Assembly: GCA_036346375.1 (NCBI GenBank)
Contig: CM070500.1
Coordinates: 71,676,525 to 71,740,524, forward strand
Direction: 5' to 3'
DNA: 64,000 bases
Source: Guadua angustifolia
Lineage: Eukaryota > Streptophyta > Magnoliopsida > Poales > Poaceae
The notes under the pieces were generated by a model. It did no database searches, was not told where the DNA came from, and worked only from the letters and a program-made list of their open reading frames with translations. Within the stretch, counting starts at the first letter, position 1. Every line of letters starts with the position of its first letter. Positions 33,714 through 42,322 of the stretch are shown piece after piece. The position numbers were made by a program, and so were the translations under genes.

Positions 33714-36700
33714 TCACGAACTATATTTCTTTCGACGAGGAATCACATTAAGCTCACAACAAATGTGATCATATCCCTCATCATGTCCCAAGTCATCACA
33801 ATCTTCATTAACATGATTGAGCCTATCATCTAAGCCATCCTCTTCTGCCTCCACCAGGTTAATTTTTGGTGAGGAAGATTGAAACTTAATTTTGGAATCC
33901 TTACAAGAAACTCGAAGCCTATCAATTTCAATATTTTTAATGCAAGTAATAGAAGAACTAATTTCACTATCATTTCTACCCAAAGAAACCCCTAAGTTGG
34001 AAATTCTAGATTTAATAACAGCATCTGACATAGATGTGAATGATAAATTACCTGATTTATATGGCAAATCCAGATTCTTCTTAGCTGCAAGAAACTGCGC
34101 TTTTTCCATCAACTCTCCATCTCCAAGAGCTGCAATTCGCTTACTGGATCTCCTTTCCCCAGAAAACCTCCCAGACAACATAGTCGGAACCTGATCAACA
34201 GCAGACACCCCATTCAAAGCCTCCAGAGCACATGCCATTGCCTCATTAGACATATTGGCACGAATGCCATTTTGCTTAGCCAATGCTTGCAATGTCTGAC
34301 GCGGAAAACCATGACACAGAGACAATAATGGACCATCACTCTGCTTAACCGCGCCCGAGGCAATAATCTTCTGATAAACCAGAGCCAACTTCGGAGACAC
34401 AGCAACATCCCCAACCTCTTCCACCGAAAGCACAGAATCCTCACCTGGACTATCAGCAACATCTTCAGCCATCACCTTCTGCTTAACCTCGACCAAGGCA
34501 GTAATCTTCGGATCAACCGGAGCCAAATTCAGAGGCACAGCAGCATCACCAACCTCATCCACCGAAAGCACATAATTCTTCTCCTGAACAAATGAAAATC
34601 CCCTTGTATCCTCACCTGGACTATCACCAGAAACATCGTCAGCCATCACCTTCTGTATAACCGCGACCAAGGCAGAACTCTTCTGATCAACCGGAGCCAA
34701 TTTCGGTGACACAGCAGCAGTCCCCACCTCTTCCACCGAAAGCACAGAACTCTTCTCCTGAAAAAATGAAATTCCCATTGCATCTTCTCCTGGACTATCA
34801 CCCAAAGCATCTTCAGCCATCACCTTCTGCTTAACCGCGACCAAAGCAGTAATCTGCTGATCAACCGGAGCCAATTTCAAGACACAACAGCATCCCCAAC
34901 CTCTTCCCCCGAAAGCACAGAAATCTTCTCCTGAACAAATGAAAATCCCCTTGTATCCTCACCTGGACTAGCACCAGAAACATTCTCAGCCATCACCTTA
35001 GTCGAAATTTCATCCAACAAACGATCAACCGCCAAATCAATGCTCTGTTGCACCAAAGACATAGCATCAACCAACTGGACCTCCCGTTGCTGATCCTGAT
35101 CATGCTGAAAAAGCCCCTCACTACCAATTGGAACATGCAGACCGAAATCTTCAACAGGAAGAACCGAAAACAAGCCTGATTGCTTCACCTGGTCATGCGC
35201 CTGACCGCCACAATTATCAGCCAAAGGAAAATCAAGTCGAGCCCCTCCATCAGAAGTCGACTTTTCCAACACCTGAGCATCAGCCATCTCAGCATCCTGG
35301 TCACCCTACGGGTCATCCACCTCAATATCTCCATCCTCAACCTCAGATCCTAGAGAATTATCCGAAACAACTCTATCCACTTCGAAAAAAATCTCATACA
35401 TACAATCATCAACCACTATATCTGCATCAGCCGGAATACGATTCACATCAAGAACAGCCACCAGCAGCCGAACCACCCCTGTCTTACGCATTGATCTCAT
35501 ATCAACACGTTGAGTAGCACCAAGAATAGACCCCACAGCCCACAAAGGCAAGAATGATCTAATCTCATATGGCACCCCATAAACATGAACCCAAACTTTT
35601 TGCAATCTGGACTTCGGTTTAATCTCCTGATTCCATTCTTCAAATGACATAACCCTTTCATTATCATCAGTCCGATGCCGCTTCATCGATATCATCCTTT
35701 GCAACTCCACCTGACACGGAAAAGGTACAATATAAGCATTGGGTCCATGCTCCTTCACCACCCAGTCCCATTTAATCGGAATCAAACGAGCCAACTCCTT
35801 TTTGACAAGCTCAACCGTAACAACACCCTCGATGATCTTGATTAAAGCAGTTACTGATGCTTTTCGAGGGACCTTAGCTGCTGCCGAATAGGGTATGTGA
35901 AAAAACCCCAAACCATCTCCAGCCAAACCACAAAACACAGCAGGAGACTTTGGTCCATGCAACAAAGGACACTGAGGAGTGAAATGCTCCTCCTCACAAA
36001 TTTCACACCAAATTACAAACTGCTTCTTCTTCTTGGCAATTGGTTCACCTACCGGCTGCAGTCCCTTCTGCCTCAAAGAATGAGAACCAGAAGCATCCCC
36101 CTTATCAGCAGCAAATATCCCCTGTCTGTCAGCACTTACAGATGAAGATGAATGAACATTACTAATGCACTCACGAGATCCATTGCTCTGACCACCTGCG
36201 GTCACAACAGCACCTGAGCCTTCACCAAAGCGTAGACCAGAAGTACCAACATCGCCTATCCGGCCACCTCTACGACCACCAACAGGAGGGTGCACCCAAC
36301 CACGGCCACCAACTTCTTCACGGCGCTCCCAGCCACGCGCCCTCCCAAAAGCCCGAGGAAATCTGGCACTACCACCACGAAAAGATCTGAATGGGAACTG
36401 ACCTCCGTAGTTGCGGCCAAAACGCCGTTCCCCTCCATCAGCACCCCCAGCACCGGAAGACCCAGACGCACCTCCCTCTATGACCACAGCCGCGTAAGAA
36501 CGCCGACCTTGAGATGAATTAGGTTTAGTCGATAATTTGCTGTGAAGGGAAGCAAGACCCGGGTTACGTCTTGCCCATGTAGACGACAAGCCCAAACAAC
36601 TCCGACCCGGGTTACATCTTTCCCATGTAGACGACAAGCCCAAACAGTTCTGCGGCCCAGCCTGAGAACGCCTTCCAAAATTGAAATTTGAAATTTGAAC

Positions 36701-37036
36701 CAACGGCAATTCAGGATCTTGCTGCAAACCAGACTGCTGTTGATTCCGCAAAGAAGAAACAGCAGAACTGCTCTGAACTTTAGCAAGTTTAGGATCAAGA
36801 AAATCACCCAGCTTCGGCAATGGCGTGAAATGAGATTTCGGCAGAGGACCCTTCCAAGAATCCTTTCTATTCCACGGCCAGCAACCCCCACGCATTGCAG
36901 GAGCGACCCGAGATCTATCAAAGCATCTCCGAGCACCACCCTGCTCCCCATTGCCCTTTCCCAGCGCCGAAGAAACCCCCGATAATGACCCTGCAAAAGA
37001 CCCTGATCTGAACCTAAAGAAATTACGGTCAGACAT
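33714..37036 (-). pseudogene. LINE ORF1 with DUF4283-like domain and amplified repeats
   Basis: The start at 37036 (MSDRNFFRFRSGSFAGSLSG) opens a 576-codon frame. It has a Gly/Arg-rich N-terminal half, a short CX2CX3HX4C finger (CEICEEEHFTPQC, about 36010) and then a DUF4283-like RNA-binding domain (VTVELVKKELARLIPIKWDW to VWVHVYGVPYEIRSFLPLW). A stop at 35306 is followed immediately by continuing frames 35287-34877 and 34880-33714. The C-terminal part holds about four copies of a ~58-residue repeat. Such ORF1 proteins bind the LINE RNA. Confidence 0.85.
34330..35010 (-). repeat. ~175-bp in-frame tandem repeat within LINE ORF1
   Basis: The phrase TCAACCGGAGCCAA recurs at about 34512, 34687 and 34861 (period ~174-175 bp, 58 codons). 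Each unit encodes LAPVDQK, a VKQKVMAED segment, SPGED and SVLSVEEVGDA. Because the period is a multiple of three, the frame is kept. Fainter copies extend on both sides. Confidence 0.85.
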
Positions 37037-37674
37037 AGCAGGGAGAAGACATCAAATAATTTCTTAAAGAAGTGAAAAGCAGAATGCACCAAACCAACTG
37101 ACGAAACTCTGCAAAAAAGGAAGAAAACGAAAACAATCGTTTTCGGATGATGAACAGCAAACTTTATTTGAAAAACTTGAGCACATCAGACCAAATAGTA
37201 CTGAAGATCAGACAGCCCTAGCACTCCAAGCAGAGAAGTTCAGAAAATCCAACCAAATTTTGTAGCATTTGTCGGATAATGAACAGGAAACGCCGCTGCG
37301 GCCGCCCAATTCTACGAGGTCTGCTCCCGAAAGATAGGGAAGCTACGATTTTTGTTTGAACTTCCGAGGAAAACTTTCCTGACTTGCAATTTTGGGACTT
37401 TTCAGCTATCAAAGGAGCACAACAGCCATATCAGTCGGTATGCTACTTGTGTTTATTTTTGGACGTGTCAAGTCGTTGCTTCCAGCCTGCATGTCCGCAC
37501 TTACTTACCTTTGTTGTCTACTTTGCAGTTGCTCCGATTTGCTATGCGCATCTTGCTGCTGCTCAGGTTGGCCAGTTCATAAAGTTTGATGAGATGTCAG
37601 AGACGTCCTCAAGCCACGGAGGCCACACCTCGGTAGGCAGCGCCAAAGTCAGGAGCTCGATGTTCTTCTGCTGA

Positions 37675-38520
37675 GCTTAGCAGCCGCTTCTGTATGGGCT
37701 GTGCTCAACTTTTGGTTGGATGTAGTCGTCAGTAACAACTGGGGTGTTCCTGAACTGGTTGCCACACTTGGTGCCTCATGACGGGGAATTCTGTTAGGAT
37801 GCTGTTGAACCATTACTTCCTAAATGGTTACTTTTCCAGTTTTCCTCAAAACTTGCATGCTTGCTATGTCTGCTCCTTATTTCTGATCTGTTTTTTAGAA
37901 GATTATACCTTCTGCTGCATTTAGAAACTGTCTGGTAGGATGGTGCGTTTGAGTACCATGGTAATCTTTACCTGGTGCAATGTTTATTTTTCTAGAGTAG
38001 ATCTGGTGGAGGCGTCCATTAGTATCAGCTGTAATGTTATAATAAAGTGGTCTCCATTCTTGAGGTCTCAAAGAGGAAGTGTTTCTGGACGCCAGTCTGA
38101 ATTCTGAAGAGCTTGCTACTTGGTAGGTAGTAGAATTGGATTTGCAGATTTGTTTGGGAGATGCTCAGATCTCCAATTCAGCTGTCGGTAATGTGCTCAA
38201 CTGCCTGCCGAAATTGTCAGTCGGATGCTGCGTTTCAGTAGTGAGCTAAGCTTTACCAGGCAGGAACAGAGGCATCTTCTCTACAGGTTTGTAGAGCTGT
38301 CTGCTGTAGGCATACGCCCGGCATCCATTGCTGCAGGTTGCGGTGCTCTTTCTAGTTAGAGTTTCTGAATGTTCTTGGTTCATCGCGGCATATCTTTGGT
38401 ATTCGTTTGACTTTCTCAACGAGCAGTGTTTCTGCAGGCTAATCTCTCTCTATATATATTAGGCTCCCAGGTAGTAGAGTTGGAAGCAAAATGGTTGTCT
38501 GAGGAAGATTTGAGGTAGAG
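37675..38520 (+). other. 3' flank of the AGO4-like gene (probable 3' UTR and downstream)
   Basis: This sequence follows the stop codon in a non-coding, T-rich style typical of a plant 3' UTR, without recognisable repeats. No further gene or transposon is visible until 38521. Confidence 0.5.
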
Positions 38521-38735
38521 TGGTGGAGCCAGGGACGGAGAGACGCCCCCGTGGCCCCCTTAACCAAGTTTTAGTCGGTCGTGTGACTTGAATTTATTAG
38601 TTAGTAATTAGTAATTATGTGTATATTTGAATTTTCAAGTTTTATATACTTAAAGAGTAATTATATGCTATGATAATTTTTCGTTGATCCAATGGCCTTC
38701 TAATCCGAAATCCTAGCTCCGCTCCTGGGTGGAGG
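38521..38735. mobile_element. Small MITE-like element
   Basis: The left end GTGGTGGAGCCAGG pairs with a right end whose complement reads AGCGGAGCTAGG, giving imperfect inverted termini around GGAGC(C/T)AGG. The middle is AT-rich. Target duplication is not clear, so the superfamily is not assigned. Confidence 0.45.
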
Positions 38736-38994
38736 GAAGCGTGACAGTCGGCAGAGAATGCAGGTGCACGGAGCATTGTTCATACGCTTCGGGTAGAACA
38801 CAGCACCGAAACCTCAATTTCCTGATGACCCGGAGAAACTTATGAAGAAAGTAAAGGTGGAGTTTGGGATCGAGAGGTGTCGTCGGGGCACGATTGGTAG
38901 AGATGGTGCTGCCGCAGAGGAGTTCTTGCGGTTTAATTTGGAAGGATATTTACTGGAAGCATCGTTCGCATACCAGATGGCTCGCTCATGGCGA

Positions 38995-39264
38995 GAATTT
39001 TTGTTTAAAATAATATATATTTAATAAAAAATTATAGAAATAATATGCTAAAAATAAAAATGACAATTCTGCACACCTATCGCAATTCCAAATTGCGACA
39101 AGCTCTCGTAATTTGGAAACGCATTGTATCTCACCCCAACGATTAGCCACAGGCTCTCTGTCACAATTTCAAATTGCGACAGGTGTGTAGAACTGTCATT
39201 TTTATTTTCGGCGTATTATTTCTGTAATTTTCCATTAAATATATATTATTTCAAACAAAAATTC
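38995..39264. mobile_element. Mutator-type MITE with 10-bp target duplication
   Basis: This 270-bp element has ~110-bp terminal inverted repeats (GAATTTTTGTTT at the left, AAACAAAAATTC at the right). It is flanked by CTCATGGCGA at 38985-38994 and 39265-39274, a length typical of MULEs. The inner repeats contain TATCGCAATT...AATTGCGACA and a mirror copy. These palindromes are like those in the termini of the large MuDR-like element. It interrupts the LINE fragment. Confidence 0.92.
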
Positions 39265-39560
39265 CTCATGGCGACATACATACCAGCTTTTCCCATGCGG
39301 CATGCTCGGAGAGGAGATTGAGTCGTATTAAAGAACTGAAGAAGCGGAATGAATGGAAGCTGGGTGGAATCAAACGGAGAGATGAAAAGAATCTCGTGAC
39401 TAACTATTTTTCAGAGCTTTTCCTCTCAAATGCACGTACTGATTTCACCGAGCTGCTGCAGAATGCCGAGACTAAGGTCTGGACGATGATGAACGAGGGG
39501 CTCTTAACACCTTTCACCCGGAAGGAAGTCAAAATGGAGCTGGATGCCATTGGGGATTTA

Positions 39561-40202
39561 GACCCCCTTCGGTATAATTTCGGCTCCCAGACTCTTGTTC
39601 AGAGGAGTCGGAGCTCTACCCAACGACCTTTGATTCTAACGACTGGGAGTTGAATTGAAGTGGAGCCAATCTCGTTTTTGTACTGGATATGAGAAGCTGC
39701 CTCAACTCCGCTCCCCGCAAGAATCCGCTTGGTCCTCGTCCCTGCTGCTTAGTCCTTGACCCCACTCGGTCCTCATCTCTGCAGCCTCAACCCTGCTCGA
39801 TCCTCATCCCAGCCGCCTCAACCCCGCTCGATCGTCGCCACCACTGCCTTGACCCCACTCCTGGTCCTTGGCACCGCCACCTCGACACAGCTCCCTGTCC
39901 CCGCCGCCTTGACCCCACGCTGTCGTCGCTCGGTCGCATGTTGCCTCGACCCCGCGCCACTGGTCTCCCTGACCCTGCTTGGAGCATCGCCTTGACCCCA
40001 TACCACTTGGAGCATCGCCGTCCCAGTCTGGAGCGCCGCTGGCCACCTCGACCTCACGCCGTCGAGGTATGGCCGAATATGGAGCCCCTCTGCTAACTGA
40101 ACACTTTCCTTTCAAGCTCCTGATTCTTCCGAAAACCCGGATTCAGATGAGTTAGAGTAGAATCACAGAGAAGCAGGAGCTAAATCCCTACCGAATGGGG
40201 CC
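39561..40202. mobile_element. Harbinger/Tourist-type MITE
   Basis: The 642-bp element has termini GACCCCCTTCGGTAT and, complemented, GGCCCCATTCGGTAG. It is flanked by TTA at 39558-39560 and 40203-40205, the 3-bp duplication of PIF/Harbinger elements. Removing it with one TTA rejoins the reading of the LINE fragment (IGD-LKAP). Its interior from 39700 to 40080 is a CT/CG-rich imperfect repeat around CCTCGACCCCGCT, with open frames that are compositional only. Confidence 0.88.
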
Positions 40203-40245
40203 TTAAAAGCACCCAGAGCTGACGGTGGGGTGGAATCATACCTCT

Positions 40246-40522
40246 CCTATTAGTGGGAGCTTTCCGGCGTGCTCACGCGTTTGAGCCGAGCCGACGGCTC
40301 GGCTCAAAAAACTTTTTCGCGTTTTGGTCCTTTTAAAAATTACGAATAGGTCCTTCGTGATTTCTTGTGAGGAACCTCCTATTAGTGGATTTAGCTTTCC
40401 TAACGGCGTGCTCCGCCGTTTGAGCCGAGCCGCGACTCCTATGGAAGCTCGGCTCAAAAAACTTTTTCGCGTTTTGATCCTTTTAAAAATTACGAATAGG
40501 TCCTTCGTGATTTCTTGTGAGG
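40246..40522 (+). repeat. Direct tandem duplication, ~132-145 bp unit
   Basis: CCTATTAGTGG occurs at 40246 and 40378, and both units end with TCCTTCGTGATTTCTTGTGA. Each carries an inverted GAGCCGAGC...GCTCGGCTC pair followed by AAAAAACTTTTTCGCG. The source element is not recognised. Confidence 0.8.
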
Positions 40523-41023
40523 GGAAGATTTTTCCCCTAAAATCGCGTTTGGGTCCTTCGTGCGCCGTTTTACGGAAAAAAAACTCATGTTAAATTCAAA
40601 TCGCGAACAAGTCCTTTTTTAATTTTTAGGATAGTCATGTTAAATTCAAATCGCTAACAAGTGATAGTCGATGTGTCCAAAACGTAACAAACATATCCTC
40701 GCTCCTTACGTCTAGGTCCTTTCTCCGTTTTCCCCGGGAAAAATTGTTTTCGTTGCCAGGAATATTTGTGCAGCTCTATCTTAGACTTTTTTTCCACCTC
40801 GATTTCCCATCTTGGTCTCTGATATTTTTTACATCATATATTATTACTCGGCAAACGCGTAGGGTGTTAGACTCGACAAAAGAAGGTTGTCATCTTTAAT
40901 AATTTTTTGCCCTTTTCCCTCTAGACTTTTTCCCCACCACGGTTTTCCAGCTCGGTCTCCAATATTTTCCAAATAATTCGTCGAAAGAGATGTTTCTACA
41001 ACTCTACCTCTCTATTTTTTTCC
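40523..41023. other. AT-rich unassigned spacer
   Basis: The stretch contains fragments of repeats shared with its neighbours (TCATGTTAAATTCAAATCGC twice, at about 40586 and 40635) and an AGGGGAAG...TTCCCCT hairpin near 40520. Nothing coding is supported. Confidence 0.5.
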
Positions 41024-41615
41024 CGTTCCACTCATTATTTCGACGATTTAAAAAATAAAACGCCAGAAAAAAGCAATTTTTTCTACGAAAAAACGGCATG
41101 CGTGGCGTGTTACGCCGTGAAATTTTTTTTGTTCTTTCAGCCGTTTCGCTCGTTATTTCAGCGATTTAAAAAAATAAAACGCCATCGAAAAAAAAGAAAC
41201 TTTTTCTACAAAAAACGACACGCGCGGCGTGTTACGCCGCGAAAAAAAATTGTGTTCTTCCAACCGTTTCGCTCATTATTTCGATGATTTAAAAAATAAA
41301 AACGCCGTCGAAAAAAAAGAAATTTTTTCTATGAAAAAGCGACACGCGCGGCGTGTTAAAAAAAGTATTGACGTTTAGATCTTTCGTGAGAGGATCCTAG
41401 ATAGATACCGAAAAAAAACGTATTGACGTTTGGATCATTCCAACTGTTTTACACGAAAATGACCTTTCAATTTATCGCAAACGCAGATGCACTTCTGTTT
41501 TTTCAACCGTTTTGCGCGTTTCCTCGATGATTTTTTAAAAAAACGCCGACGGGAAAAATACAAAAATTTTCTCGCGAAAAAAAAATGCACACGGCGTACG
41601 CAAACTATCCTAGTA
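41024..41615 (+). repeat. Tandem ~120-bp repeats with GC hairpins
   Basis: CCGTT(C/T)C(A/G)CTC(A/G)TT recurs at about 41024, 41142 and 41263, with a degenerate copy near 41508. Each unit has poly-A tracts and a GC palindrome such as CGCGGCGTGTTACGCCGCG. The last copies are decayed and lead to the Gypsy-B insertion point. Short frames here are not considered genes. Confidence 0.8.
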
Positions 41616-42192
41616 TGTACTATTCCCCAAAAAAAAAGAGATGGGCTTGGCCACTGAGTTCTTCTCGCAGCCGTGTCCAAGCCTGGCTTGAGCCGTCCAG
41701 CATAAACGGAGGCCCTATGCCATCTGGGCCGCCGCCGTTTTGCCGCTCCTAGCCATGCATTGCTAGCGGTCACTTCTATAGGTTACCGCCATGCCACGTC
41801 GGTGGGCCGTGCTCATGCAGCACTAGGCTGGGGACATGATAAAACGTGGCTAACTAGAAAGTTGTAGGATTTTGTTTAGTTTTTTCAACTTATATGATTT
41901 GCTATGTCTAGAATCATGAACTAAGAGTCACGGTCATATTCCATAGTCAATAAACAAAGGGGAGCTGTTCGGTGGAAGTAAGGTTAGGTTTGGGATTGTG
42001 CTTAGGAATAATATTATTATGTTTGATGCTACATATTATTGTGGCACACTGTTTACTTATGTTATCTACTATAGGAGGTATAACTTCGGGTTTAACATCA
42101 ACCACATGTCAATTCTCTCATGTGGTTAAAAGGCAAGTGTATAGTAGAACGGTAAACAGATTGTTTGCCTTTGTTGTTTTATGTTTCTAAAT
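41616..42192 (+). repeat. Gypsy-B 5' LTR, first part
   Basis: This segment aligns with the start of the 3' LTR at 62811 over the first few hundred bases (AAAAAAGAGATGGGC, then CCGTTTTGCC-like blocks). The LTR resumes at 56558 and again at 60316. Bases 41611-41615 (TAGTA) are the expected target duplication, whose partner is outside the window. Confidence 0.7.
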
Positions 42193-42322
42193 TACTCCTT
42201 CGGTCCAAGCTTATAAGACATATTTCTTCTTGTTACATATACCAAGAGGATATTAAAAATGACTAGATTATCCATAATTATTATCACTAAACACTATAAT
42301 CAATACATGCATGTAGAGAATA

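Larger units (their letters stand above)
29851..37330 (-). mobile_element. L1-type LINE inserted in the AGO4-like intron
   Basis: Minus-strand ORF1 and ORF2 fill the intron between the first two AGO4-like exons. The 3' end is marked by a short A-run (plus-strand T8 at 29851-29858) nine bases after the splice donor. The 5' end is not exact; it lies between 37040 and about 37330. I could not find a target-site duplication. At about 7.4 kb it is near full length. It carries ORF1 with DUF4283-like and zinc-finger regions, endonuclease, reverse transcriptase and the C-terminal zf-RVT domain, all with scattered stops. Confidence 0.9.
29747..37674 (+). pseudogene. AGO4-like: AGO4-type Argonaute, three C-terminal exons of the PIWI domain
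   Basis: Exon 29747-29841 encodes TTRPTHYHILHDEIGFSPDD and onward to SYV. Exon 37406-37437 encodes YQRSTTAISV. Exon 37529-37674 encodes APICYAHLAAAQVGQFIKFD and ends KVRSSMFFC-stop. Exon phases join exactly (95, 32 and 146 nt), and GT/AG borders are present. The FDE...SSSHGGHTS tail identifies the AGO4 clade rather than AGO1. The His in YAHLAAA corresponds to the third catalytic residue of slicer Argonautes. A TAG stop within exon one (after SPDDL) and a deletion of about ten codons before KVRSS argue for a pseudogene. Upstream exons are absent, and the MULE terminus lies about 12 bases before the first exon. Confidence 0.88.
38821..40240 (+). pseudogene. Second L1-type LINE fragment, plus strand, cut by two MITEs
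   Basis: Ignoring two insertions, the plus strand encodes the region between endonuclease and reverse transcriptase of an L1 LINE: DGAAAEEFLRFNLEGYLLEA, then FSHAACSERRLSRIKELKKR, NYFSELFLSN, and LLTPFTRKEVKMELDAIGD. Across the Harbinger insertion this continues as LKAPRADGG. The alignment continues on both sides of each MITE, which supports the call. One frame change lies near 39000-39310. No LINE termini were seen. Confidence 0.75.

Noticed and set aside
29842..37405. Target duplication of the AGO4-intron LINE
   Set aside because: I looked for a repeat of the bases before the T-run near 37040-37400 and found none convincing.
29747..37674. Functional AGO4 gene
   Set aside because: An in-frame stop in the first visible exon, a small C-terminal deletion, and no upstream exons in the window.
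39689..40115. 135-codon and overlapping frames rich in Pro/Arg/His
   Set aside because: Low-complexity repeat inside the Harbinger MITE, open on both strands.
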